Shown: in pieces, positions 1-7,497 of the stretch
How the letters are laid out: every line of letters starts with the position of its first letter
How positions within the stretch are numbered: position 1 is the first letter of the stretch
From: Planctomycetota bacterium
GTDB taxonomy: Bacteria > Planctomycetota > UBA1135 > UBA2386
DNA length: 64,000 nt
NCBI GenBank assembly: GCA_025459175.1
Contig: JALORC010000006.1
Location: 47,903 to 111,902, forward strand
Direction: 5' to 3'
Notes under the pieces: model-generated
Told to the model about the DNA's origin: nothing
The model's database searches: none
The model's input: the letters and a program-made list of their open reading frames with translations, nothing else
Position numbers and translations under genes: made by a program

Positions 1-249
1 CGCTTCCTGATGGGGCCGCGCAACCTGGGGGCCGCCGTGCGCCACTACTGCGGCCGTGAACTCGAGGGCGCCCACTCCGCCGAGGCCGACACGCAGGCGA
101 CGATCGACGTGCTGCTGGCGCAGCTCGCCCGCCATCCGCAGCTGCCGCGGGACGTGCCGGGACTCAGCGAGTTCTGCTCGCGCAACAGCGAGAAGAACCG
201 CGACGAGGATCCGGCCGCGGCGCCACGCGCAGGCGGCGCCACGGCATGA
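1..249 (+). CDS. DnaQ-like 3'-5' exonuclease, C-terminal fragment
   Basis: Only the last 82 codons lie in the window; the start is upstream of base 1. The visible part reads as the end of a DEDD-family exonuclease: a helix followed by an H-S-x-x-x-D segment (AHSAEAD, about 25 residues into the fragment) that matches the ExoIII motif HxxxxD/HxAxxD, then the usual T-x-x-x-L-L helix and a short polar tail. In this family the His and Asp bind the catalytic metals that cleave DNA or RNA 3' ends. The fragment cannot distinguish a DNA polymerase III epsilon-like protein from another exonuclease of the family. Its TGA stop overlaps the next start as ATGA, so the two genes are probably translationally coupled. 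Confidence 0.6.
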   Translation, partial: RFLMGPRNLGAAVRHYCGRELEGAHSAEADTQATIDVLLAQLARHPQLPRDVPGLSEFCSRNSEKNRDEDPAAAPRAGGATA

Positions 250-686
250 CGTTCCGCACCCGCCTGCGCTACCGCTTCGGCGACATCGACGACGCCGGCA
301 TCGCCTACTACCCGAAGCTGCTGCACTACTTCCACTGCGCCTTCGAGGACTGGTGGAGCGACGCCCTCGGTCGCCCCTACCCGCAGATCCTGCACGACGA
401 CAAGCTCGGCTTCCCGGCGGTCAAGCTCGAGGCGGAGTTCTTCTCGCCGGTGCGCTACGGCGACGAACCGTGGGTGCATCTCGGCGTGCTGCGACTCGGC
501 GGTTCGTCGGTCGAGTTCGGGTTCTGGATGACGCGCGGCGACGACCCGAAGCCGCTGTGCCGGGCACGGGTGACGACAGCCACCGTCGACATGGCGAAGA
601 TGGAAAAGTGCGCGCTGCCGGCGGCTTGGCGCGAGCGGTTCGCGGTGTTCTCGCTGCGCGAAGAGGACTTCCCGCGCGGCCGTTGA
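246..686 (+). CDS. Acyl-CoA thioesterase, 4HBT/YbgC-type hotdog fold
   Basis: A 146-residue protein, the normal length for a single hotdog domain. The N-terminus has the family pattern R-x-x-D-x-D-D-A-G-I-A-Y-Y-P (residues about 10-23), equivalent to the D-x-D-x-x-G-x-x-Y-x-x-Y signature of 4-hydroxybenzoyl-CoA thioesterases in which the Asp activates water for thioester hydrolysis. It is followed by the long central helix (HYFHCAFEDWW) and the VKLEAEFFSPVRYGD strand typical of YbgC-like enzymes. The substrate is not predictable from sequence. The start ATG overlaps the stop of the upstream exonuclease, which supports this start. The gene ends 16 nt before the convergent ABC transporter gene. 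Confidence 0.82.
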   Translation: MTFRTRLRYRFGDIDDAGIAYYPKLLHYFHCAFEDWWSDALGRPYPQILHDDKLGFPAVKLEAEFFSPVRYGDEPWVHLGVLRLGGSSVEFGFWMTRGDDPKPLCRARVTTATVDMAKMEKCALPAAWRERFAVFSLREEDFPRGR

Positions 687-702
687 GGCCCGGCGCGCGG
701 GG

Positions 703-1464
703 TCAGAGCCGGTAGTCGCGCGGGAAGAAGCCCTGCGCCGGAACGCTGCGCACACCGAACACCACCGCCACCTGTTCGGCCGCCAGCGCGACCTCGGGCG
801 GCCCGTCGGCGAACACGCGCCCCTCGTGCAGCAGCACGACACGGTCGCACACCGGCGCCACCAGATTGAGATCATGCGATGCGACCAGCACGCCGCGGCC
901 CGCAGTGGCCAGGCGCCGCAGCATCGCCATCAGCTGCAGCGCGTGTTCGAGGTCGAGGTTGTTGGTCGGCTCGTCGAGCAACAACAGCGGCGCCTCGGTC
1001 GCGAGCGCGCGGGCCACCGCGATGCGCCGTTGCTCGCCGCCGGACAACGTCGTCACCCGGCGATCGGCGAACGCCGCGGCGTCGACCGCGGTCAGCGCCC
1101 GCTCGATCGCCGACCGGTCGTCGGGCTGCAGCGCCTCCCCGCGCCCGCGGTGCGGGTGCCGACCCATCGTCACCAGTTCGCGACCGGTGAACTCGAACGG
1201 CGTGTCGACGCTCTGCGGCACGAACGCCAGTTCGCGGGCGCGCGCCCGGTCCGGCCACTGCGACAGCGCGCGGCCGCCGAGTTCGATCCGGCCGGCGGCG
1301 AGCGGCAGGGCGCCGAGCAGCGCACGCAGCAGCGTGCTCTTGCCAGCGCCGTTGCGACCGGCGAGCAGCACCAGTTCCCCCTGGCGCAGCGCGAACGACA
1401 CGCCGTCGAGCACGGTGCGAGGCCCCAGCTGCAGCCGCAGGTCGGTGGCGAGCAGGCCGTTCAC
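703..1464 (-). CDS. ABC transporter ATP-binding protein, FecE/BtuD-type
   Basis: A 253-residue ATPase subunit of a metal-chelate importer. The Walker A motif GRNGAGKST is at residues 36-44, followed by the Q-loop (VPQSVDTPF), the ABC signature LSGGEQRR, Walker B LLLLDEPTNNLD and the H-loop in ASHDLNL. The DLNL after the switch His and the overall length match siderophore/haem/cobalamin importers (FepC, HmuV, BtuD). I start it at GTG 1464 because this GTG overlaps the stop of the permease gene (GTGA) and the domain begins a few residues later; an in-frame extension upstream is not domain-like. It is the third gene of a binding protein-permease-ATPase operon. Confidence 0.9.
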   Translation of the reverse strand: MNGLLATDLRLQLGPRTVLDGVSFALRQGELVLLAGRNGAGKSTLLRALLGALPLAAGRIELGGRALSQWPDRARARELAFVPQSVDTPFEFTGRELVTMGRHPHRGRGEALQPDDRSAIERALTAVDAAAFADRRVTTLSGGEQRRIAVARALATEAPLLLLDEPTNNLDLEHALQLMAMLRRLATAGRGVLVASHDLNLVAPVCDRVVLLHEGRVFADGPPEVALAAEQVAVVFGVRSVPAQGFFPRDYRL

Positions 1465-2480
1465 GCTTCCTCTCCGCGCCGGTGCCGCGCCAGCAGGAAC
1501 AGGAAGTAGGGCGCACCGAGCAGCGTGGTCACGACGCCGAGCCGCAGGTTCGCATCGGGCGGCGCCAGGCGGCACGCGAGATCGCTGCCGACCAGCAACA
1601 GGGCGCCGAGCAGGGCCGAGGTCGGCAACAGGCGAGCATGCAGCGGACCGACCAACAGCCGCGCCAGGTGCGGCACGACCAGGCCGAGCAACGCGATGCC
1701 GCCGGTGTTGGCGACCGTCGTCGCGGTCAGGCCGCACGCACACCACACCAGCCATCGCCGCGCGCGCGGCGCGTCGACCCCCAGACTGTGCGCACTGTCG
1801 TCGTGCAGGGTCAGCAGGTCGAGCTCGCGCACACGCCCGGCCAGCAGCGCGGTGAACAGCACGAAGCCCACCGCGGTGATCCCCGCATGCTCCCAGGTGC
1901 GGGCCTCGAGGCCGCCCATCAGCCAGAACAGCACGCGCGAGCTGGCGGTGTAGTTGTCGAACGTGAACGTCACCACGAACGACGTCAGCGCGCCGACCAG
2001 GGTGTTCAGCGCGATGCCCGCGAGCAGCAGCGTCGAGATCGCGAAGCGTCCGTGCGCACGCGCCAGCACGAACACCAGCGCCGTCACCGCGCTCGCGCCG
2101 GCCAACGACGACAGCGGCACCACCAGCAGGCTCAGCGCGGCCAGATCGAGCACGATCGCCAGCGCCCCGCCGAACGCGGCGCCGGCGGCGGTGCCGACCA
2201 GATCCGGTGACGCCAGCGGGTTGCGGAACGTCGCCTGCATCACCGCGCCCGCCGCCGCCAGCGCGGCACCACCGAATGCCGCCACCAGCAGGCGGGGCAA
2301 CCGGATGTCGGCGAACACGAACGCGACATCAGCGGCGGGTGGACTGGCCCCGAACCAGCAGCCGATCCACTGCAGCAGTTCGCCGAAGCCCGGCCCTTCG
2401 CGACAAAGGCCCAGATACAGCGCTCCCGTCACCACCAGGGCAACCGCGAGCAAGGGCGGCAACGCGCGCTCCGACTTCAT
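1461..2480 (-). CDS. ABC transporter permease, FecCD/BtuC family
   Basis: A 339-residue polytopic membrane protein with about nine or ten hydrophobic segments. Family marks are the R-L-P-R-L-L-V-A segment after the second helix, the G-A-x-x-Q-x-x-x-x-N-P-L-A-x-P-x-x-x-G loop (AVMQATFRNPLASPDLVG), and G-L-V-V-P-H-x-x-R near the C-terminus, which couples to the ATPase. These proteins form the dimeric channel for iron-siderophore, haem or vitamin B12 uptake. The ATG at 2480 overlaps the stop of the substrate-binding protein gene, which fixes the start; the open frame upstream of it is an antisense shadow of that gene. The ligand cannot be decided from the permease. Confidence 0.9.
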   Translation of the reverse strand: MKSERALPPLLAVALVVTGALYLGLCREGPGFGELLQWIGCWFGASPPAADVAFVFADIRLPRLLVAAFGGAALAAAGAVMQATFRNPLASPDLVGTAAGAAFGGALAIVLDLAALSLLVVPLSSLAGASAVTALVFVLARAHGRFAISTLLLAGIALNTLVGALTSFVVTFTFDNYTASSRVLFWLMGGLEARTWEHAGITAVGFVLFTALLAGRVRELDLLTLHDDSAHSLGVDAPRARRWLVWCACGLTATTVANTGGIALLGLVVPHLARLLVGPLHARLLPTSALLGALLLVGSDLACRLAPPDANLRLGVVTTLLGAPYFLFLLARHRRGEEA

Positions 2481-3370
2481 GGCCGGCCCAGCCTGGTCAG
2501 CTCGCGCTGCAGCAGCTCGGCCGTCTCGACGAGGCGATGCGAAGTCGTGTTCAGCAGCGGCCCGGGCACCCGCACGAACGCCTTCGCCTGCACGCACTGC
2601 AGCAGGCGCAGACCAGGGTGCTGCTCGATCCACGGTGGCACACTGCGGTCGGCTTCCCCGCTGCTGCCCTCGAGCACCAGCACCGACGGCTGCCACGCGA
2701 GCAGCGCCTCGACATCCACCTTGCGGAACGGACCGACGCCGCGTTCGACCGCCAACGGCCTCGCCCCGGCGGCAACCACGACCGCCGCGAACAGCGACCC
2801 GCGACCATAGGTGTGCAGACCGCCGTCGAGGTTGATGACCCGCCGCTCGGCCACGGCCGGCGCGGTGGCCACCAATGCCTGCAGCCGCGTCTGCATCGAG
2901 GTCACCAGTTGGCCCGCCTCGGCCTCGAGATGACACAGGCGACCGATGCGAAGCAGGTTCGCCGCAATGTCATCGAAGTTGCCAGGGTTCGCAGTCCGCA
3001 CCACTGGCACCGCCGCCGCTGACAGCAGGGCCAAGGTCTCCGGCCGCGTGTAGGCATCGCAGATCACCAGATCGGGCCGCGCCGCCAACAGCTGCTCGGC
3101 CTCGGCGCCGACCAACGGCAAACCCTGCGCGCTGTCGACGACCAGCGAGAAGCGCGGATCGACGGCGAGCTCGTGCACGCCGGCGATGCGGGCGCGCGGG
3201 GCAATGGCCAACAGCACCTCGGTCGCCAACAGCGACGCCGCGACGATGCGCTGCGGCGGCTGCGCCGGGCGCCAGTCGGGGCTCGCCCACGGCGGCTCGT
3301 GCCGACAGCCCGCGCACGAAATGCACAGGCCGATCCACCACCGCCAGCGACCGACAGACGGAACGAGCAC
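2477..3370 (-). CDS. Periplasmic metal-chelate-binding lipoprotein, BtuF/FecB-like
   Basis: About 297 residues from GTG 3370. The N-terminus has a short hydrophobic stretch (WWIGLCISCAGC) ending in a lipobox-like S-C-A-G-C, so it is probably a lipoprotein anchored near the permease. The mature part has the TroA-like helical backbone fold pattern: RIVAAS-LLATEVLLAI, then A-R-I-A-G-V-H-E, RPDLVI, and a second lobe with LDGGLHTYG and ALLAWQPSVLVLEG. Such proteins deliver siderophores, haem or cobalamin to a BtuCD-type importer. The exact start is uncertain because upstream in-frame codons exist and there is no clear ribosome site. No cobalamin riboswitch was found in the 219-base region upstream. 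Confidence 0.8.
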   Translation of the reverse strand: MLVPSVGRWRWWIGLCISCAGCRHEPPWASPDWRPAQPPQRIVAASLLATEVLLAIAPRARIAGVHELAVDPRFSLVVDSAQGLPLVGAEAEQLLAARPDLVICDAYTRPETLALLSAAAVPVVRTANPGNFDDIAANLLRIGRLCHLEAEAGQLVTSMQTRLQALVATAPAVAERRVINLDGGLHTYGRGSLFAAVVVAAGARPLAVERGVGPFRKVDVEALLAWQPSVLVLEGSSGEADRSVPPWIEQHPGLRLLQCVQAKAFVRVPGPLLNTTSHRLVETAELLQRELTRLGRP

Positions 3371-3589
3371 ACGGCCATCATCGCGAGCCGAAGTCGGACG
3401 GCAACCTGGACTTGGGCAACGAACGCAGGAACGCCAGTTCGGTCCGGACCGCGCCAAGGCGAGGCACCGCCGCACGGCGCGGGCGGAGAAACCCCGGCCT
3501 GGACGCACTTGGCGCTGCGTAGTTGGCGGCTACCACCCCATGCCATCAGGGTGTTGCGTCCGTTTCGCTCTGCCGAGCCTCGATCCCAC

Positions 3590-5290
3590 ATGCAATTCAA
3601 CAATCGCCACCCCGCTGCGCCGCGGTCACTTCCCACCGCTGCACCGCGCCGCGGCAGCACGCTCCTCACCATGGTGCTGCCGCTGCTGTTCGCGACGGCG
3701 TGCCACCAGCGCGTCGAGCCGCCCGCGACCGCGCTCGAGCCGGATGCGAGCTTCGCCGTGGCCAACCCGATGGCGCCGCCGCCGATCGACGCGGCCGGCT
3801 GGTCGGTGTTCACGCCGAGCGGCCCCAACACGCGCATCGTCTACGTCAGCAGTTCAACCGGCAACGACAGCAACAGCGGTCTGTCGCCATCGCTGCCCAA
3901 GCGCACGCTGGCGGCCGGCAAGGCCCTGATGCGCAACGGCTGGCCCGATTGGCTGCTGCTGAAGAAGGGCGACGTCTGGGACGAGGCGCTCGGCAACTGG
4001 AGCACGATGGGGCGCAGCATCGGCGAACCCCAACTGGTCAGCAGCTACGGCACCGGCGCGCGACCGCTGATCCGGTCCGGGGCGAGCAACGGCATGTCCC
4101 GCAACGGCGGCGGCTCGCGACCGTGGCTGAGCGTCGTCGGTCTGCACTTCCGCGGCCGGGACAACGCCCCCAACAGCAGCCCGTCCGGCTTCCATTGCCT
4201 GACTCCGGTCGAGGGTCTGCTGATCGAGGACTGCTGCTTCGAGCGCTACCAGGTCGGCATCGTGATCCAGGGCTTCGACGGCCGGATCAAGAACATCCGC
4301 CTGCGCCGCAACATCGTCATCGACAACTACTCGGTATCCGCCAGCCACCCGGCCGGCGCTTACCTGTCGGGCGTCGACGGCATGCTGCTCGAGGAGAACG
4401 TGTTCGACCACAACGGCTGGCTGCCGGGGGTCGCCAACGCCACCGGACCGAGCATCTACCGGCACAACATCTACATACAGACCGACTGCACCGACTGCAC
4501 GTTGCGCGACAACTACGTGATGAACGCGGCTTCGCACGGCGCGCAGATGCGCAGCGCCGGCGTTGCCACCGGCAACATCTTCGCGCGCAACTCGATCTCG
4601 CTCTACGTGCACGGCAACCCGGCCGTCAGCGTGCCGATCGAGGTCGAGTGCCGCGACAACGTGTTCCTCGACGGCAAGGACATCGATGCCGCGAACCCGC
4701 GCGGCTGGGCGCTGGACGTCAGGGACGTGCAGCGCGGCATCTTCAGCGGCAACCTGTTCGCGGCCACCACGCAGGCCAACTTCCCCTACGCGATGCAGTT
4801 CAAGGGAACCATCCGCGACGTGTTCATCGCCGGCAACCTGGTCGCCGACTGGCCGCGCGGGCTGACCTTCGAGGGCAACACGACCACGTTCAGCAACATC
4901 CTGCTGCAGAACAACCACATCCAGGACGGCAGCACCAACAACTACCTGCTGCGTCACAACGACGGCGCGCTGCCGAGCTACATCGCGGCATCGTCGTTCA
5001 ACACCTTCGACAGCCGGGTCCTGGTGCCGTCCCAGTGGATCCTGCGCGGGGCCACCACGCTCGACGTCACCGCCTGGCGCAACCAGTTCGGCGACATCTC
5101 GTCGCAGTCGCAGTACCGCGCGCTGCCGGACCCGACCCGTTCGCTCGGCAGCTACAACGCCTGGCTCGGTGGCGCGGACGGTTTCGATGCGTTCCGCAAG
5201 GAGCTGCGCCAGCAGTCGAAGGACACCTGGCGCCCCGAGTACAGCGCCCGCGCCGCGGCCGCATGGATCCGCGAGGGCTTCGGCATGTGA
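3590..5290 (+). CDS. Secreted right-handed beta-helix lipoprotein
   Basis: A 566-residue exported protein. The N-terminal region is basic, then hydrophobic (LLTMVLPLLFATAC, residues about 25-38), ending in a lipobox, so a lipoprotein is likely. A segment reading YVSSSTGNDSNSGLSP (about residues 84-100) is the common opening of secreted parallel beta-helix proteins. The body carries repeated N/D-rich turns (IRLRRNIVIDNY, MLLEENVFDHNGW, TLRDNYVMNA) spaced like helical rungs. Many such proteins bind or cleave polysaccharides; no catalytic residues can be assigned, so the role is open. ATG 3590 is used; an internal ATG at 3671 would still leave the hydrophobic core of the signal. It is divergent from the importer operon. 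Confidence 0.75.
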   Translation: MQFNNRHPAAPRSLPTAAPRRGSTLLTMVLPLLFATACHQRVEPPATALEPDASFAVANPMAPPPIDAAGWSVFTPSGPNTRIVYVSSSTGNDSNSGLSPSLPKRTLAAGKALMRNGWPDWLLLKKGDVWDEALGNWSTMGRSIGEPQLVSSYGTGARPLIRSGASNGMSRNGGGSRPWLSVVGLHFRGRDNAPNSSPSGFHCLTPVEGLLIEDCCFERYQVGIVIQGFDGRIKNIRLRRNIVIDNYSVSASHPAGAYLSGVDGMLLEENVFDHNGWLPGVANATGPSIYRHNIYIQTDCTDCTLRDNYVMNAASHGAQMRSAGVATGNIFARNSISLYVHGNPAVSVPIEVECRDNVFLDGKDIDAANPRGWALDVRDVQRGIFSGNLFAATTQANFPYAMQFKGTIRDVFIAGNLVADWPRGLTFEGNTTTFSNILLQNNHIQDGSTNNYLLRHNDGALPSYIAASSFNTFDSRVLVPSQWILRGATTLDVTAWRNQFGDISSQSQYRALPDPTRSLGSYNAWLGGADGFDAFRKELRQQSKDTWRPEYSARAAAAWIREGFGM

Positions 5291-5308
5291 TCGCGTAGAA
5301 GGGGGGGC

Positions 5309-5851
5309 ATGAACGCGTCCCCCCCGCCTGGCCTGGTCCGCCGCATCGTGCGCGGCGGCTTCGGGATCCTCGCCGCGCTGTGGATCCTGGTCGAGGAGTG
5401 GCTGTGGGAAGGACTGAAGCGGGCCATGCAGTGGCTCGGCCGCCTGCCCCCGGTGCGGTGGCTCGAGGCGCGCATCGCGAGCGCCGGGCCACGCACGGCG
5501 CTCGCACTGTTCGTGGTGCCGTGGCTGCTGCTGTTGCCGGTCAAGCTGCTGGCGTTCTGGTTCATGGCCTCCGGCCACGCCGGCGCCGGCGTGCTCGTGT
5601 TCGTCGTCGCCAAGGTGCTCGGCACCGCGCTGCTGGCGCGGCTGTTCACGCTGACGAAGCCGGCGCTGCTGACGATCGGCTGGTTCCGGCGCCTGCACGA
5701 CTGGTTCGTCGCGATCAAACAACGGCTGCTCGGCTACGTGCGCGGCCTGCGGGTGGTGATCTGGGTCAAGGTCGCGAGCGCGCGGGTCCGCGCTGCGCTG
5801 CGCGCGTTCTGGCACCGCATCCACGGTCCGACGCCGCCGCGCGCCGGGTGA
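5309..5851 (+). CDS. Small two-helix membrane protein of unknown function
   Basis: A 180-residue basic protein. Two strongly hydrophobic segments are visible (about residues 66-86, LALFVVPWLLLLPVKLLAFW, and 92-115), preceded by an amphipathic helix and followed by an Arg/Lys/Trp-rich tail (RRLHDWFVAIKQRLL and onward), so the C-terminus is probably cytoplasmic. The ATG is preceded by a very strong purine run (agaagggggggc), a good ribosome site that supports this start. It begins 18 bases after the beta-helix gene and may be cotranscribed with it. I do not recognise the family. Confidence 0.7.
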   Translation: MNASPPPGLVRRIVRGGFGILAALWILVEEWLWEGLKRAMQWLGRLPPVRWLEARIASAGPRTALALFVVPWLLLLPVKLLAFWFMASGHAGAGVLVFVVAKVLGTALLARLFTLTKPALLTIGWFRRLHDWFVAIKQRLLGYVRGLRVVIWVKVASARVRAALRAFWHRIHGPTPPRAG

Positions 5852-5858
5852 AGTCGAC

Positions 5859-6002
5859 TCACCGCACTCGCGGCTGCACCCGCGCTCGCACCGTCGCCAG
5901 CAGCCAGCTGCCGTCCACCTTCTGCGTCGCCACCACGATCAGCGCACCCGGTGCCAGCACCGCCGTCTGCTCGAACCTCGCACCGGTCCCGGCGCGCTTC
6001 AC
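5859..6002 (-). CDS. Possible 47-residue small protein
   Basis: A short reading frame starts with GTG 6002, overlapping the stop of the flavin-reductase-like gene as GTGA, and runs 47 codons to a TGA. The product has a plausible beta-strand pattern (QTAVLAPGALIVVATQKVDGSWLLATVRARV) and a basic C-terminus. The coupling overlap is like that of other gene pairs in this window, which is the main argument for it being real. It is too short to assign to a family and could be a chance frame in GC-rich sequence. Confidence 0.35.
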   Translation of the reverse strand: MKRAGTGARFEQTAVLAPGALIVVATQKVDGSWLLATVRARVQPRVR

Positions 6003-6556
6003 CGCCGTGCCGCCAGCGAGCTGCCGGTGGCGAAGAACAGCCCGCCCTTGCGGTGATGGATCGTGCGCGGGCCGCCGTCGACGAAGCGCCAGTCGCCGTC
6101 GGCCCACAGCGCCCCGTCGGCCCACGCCGCCACACACTCCAATACGAACAGGTCGTGGCGTGCCTCGATCGCGGGCTCGGGCACCCGACGGCACTCGAGC
6201 CACGCGGCACACCCGCGGACCAGCGGCGCCTGCACCAGGCTCGCGGCCTCGCTCGCCACTTGGAAGCGCTCGAACTTGTCGCCGTCGCGGCCGCCGTGCG
6301 TGCCGAGCGCGTAGGTCAGGTCGACCTGGTCGGTGGTCGGCGCGTGCAGCACACACTCGCCGGACGCGACCAGCAGTTCGCGCGTGAAGGTGTCGGCAGC
6401 GATCACCGCGGCGAACTTCGCCGGCTCGAAGTCGAGTGGCATCACCCAGGCCGCCGCCATCACGTTGCGCCGCCCCGCGTGCGCCGTCGACACCAGCGTG
6501 GTCGGACCGTGATTGAGCAGACGGTGGGCGTGGGCGAGCGGAACGGCGATGCGCAT
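5999..6556 (-). CDS. Flavin reductase-like FMN-binding protein
   Basis: A 185-residue protein resembling the flavin reductase/flavoredoxin split-barrel family. The N-terminus has the expected pattern HGPTTLVST followed by RRNVMAAAWVMPLDFEPAKFAAVI, where the N-x-M-A-x-A-W-x-x-P segment is the FMN phosphate/ribityl-binding strand of these proteins; then FTRELLVASGECVLHAPT, comparable to the F-x-x-N-x-x-x-x-x-x-F-x-V-N-V segment. Its length fits the family. Members reduce or bind FMN for partner oxygenases, or act as electron-transfer proteins; the partner is not evident here. ATG 6556 is a natural start with no longer domain upstream. Confidence 0.65.
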   Translation of the reverse strand: MRIAVPLAHAHRLLNHGPTTLVSTAHAGRRNVMAAAWVMPLDFEPAKFAAVIAADTFTRELLVASGECVLHAPTTDQVDLTYALGTHGGRDGDKFERFQVASEAASLVQAPLVRGCAAWLECRRVPEPAIEARHDLFVLECVAAWADGALWADGDWRFVDGGPRTIHHRKGGLFFATGSSLAARR

Positions 6557-6639
6557 CGCGGCGGAAGATACCCGCGGGCCGGCGTCGCGATCGGCAACGG
6601 AAGGTCAGGTTGCGAACTGCTGCCCGGCAGCACTGCCGT

Positions 6640-7203
6640 TCAGCGCATCGCGCGCCACGGCTTCGGGATCCAGATCCACCGGCCGTTGACGTGGACCAGC
6701 CCGTCGAAGGCCATGCCCGACGTCTCGCCGGGTTTGACGAACTGCCACCGATACCAACGGATGCCCGGTTTGAACCGTTCGCCGTGGTCCTGGTAACCAC
6801 CAGGGAACTCGGCGGCCGTACCGGTCTTGCTGCGGAAGTCGTCGCTGGTGCCGACGGTCAGGATCACCTCGCTCTGACCTTCCTTGGCCCCGACCGCCTC
6901 GGGCTTGATCTCGCCGTACATCGTGTCGACGTAGGTGCGCATGGCGTCGATCGCACCCGGTTCGAACAACACGTCGAGGTCCGCGGCCACCGGCCGCAGC
7001 AACGGCAGGAAGGTCGCATCCCCCTTCTGCAGCGCGCTGACCAGCTGGCGCGCCCCGGCCTCCGTGCCGGGGAAGCTGACGCCGCCGCTGGCCTCGGAGG
7101 AGCAACCGGCGAGTGCCGGCACGATGACGAGCAGCGCGAGCCAAGTGCGGGGGCACGAGAAGTGGAACCGGCGAGAGTGCGCAACGTGAGGATGACGATT
7201 CAT
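6640..7203 (-). CDS. Lipoprotein of unknown function
   Basis: A 187-residue exported protein. The N-terminus is basic and then hydrophobic (TWLALLVIVPALAGC, about residues 19-33) with a clear lipobox L-A-G-C, so the mature protein starts at Cys. The rest is hydrophilic, with a short helix (TEAGARQLVSALQKGD) reminiscent of proteins that count or gate small helical repeats, and a C-terminal FDGLVHVNGRWIWIPKPWR segment typical of the end of small secreted beta-domains. I do not recognise a family. Earlier in-frame codons exist but lack the signal-peptide arrangement, so ATG 7203 is preferred. Confidence 0.72.
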   Translation of the reverse strand: MNRHPHVAHSRRFHFSCPRTWLALLVIVPALAGCSSEASGGVSFPGTEAGARQLVSALQKGDATFLPLLRPVAADLDVLFEPGAIDAMRTYVDTMYGEIKPEAVGAKEGQSEVILTVGTSDDFRSKTGTAAEFPGGYQDHGERFKPGIRWYRWQFVKPGETSGMAFDGLVHVNGRWIWIPKPWRAMR

Positions 7204-7497
7204 GGCGATGTGTCTTGTGTCGGCCAGCACTCCCGTGCCGGACCCCGGCCGCAGCCGTGGCCAGCAGAGCGACGCGGCGGCGGCCACCGTTCGCGACCGC
7301 GGCAGAACTTCCGTCGGCATGGATCCGACCTCGGGCGGCGGGCGCGGCATCCGGAGCCGCTGTCGATCGAGCCGTGGCAGCGACCGTTCGAACGCGTCGC
7401 CGGGCCGGACCGGACCGTCGATCACCGACCGGCGCGTGGGCACCCGCTCGCGAAGCGGTAGTGTTGCCGCGGGATCGCTCACGATCGGACGACCGGC
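7204..7497. other. Divergent intergenic region, no gene seen
   Basis: This 294-base gap separates the lipoprotein gene (minus) from the glycosyltransferase gene (plus), so it should hold both promoters. No convincing sigma-70 hexamers, RNA gene or repeat was recognised. The short frames in it show no protein-like composition. Confidence 0.5.

Noticed and set aside
3371..3589. A possible cobalamin riboswitch upstream of the importer
   Set aside because: I looked for the conserved B12-box core (GCCACTG-like) and the G-G-x-A-A loops on the minus strand and did not find them.
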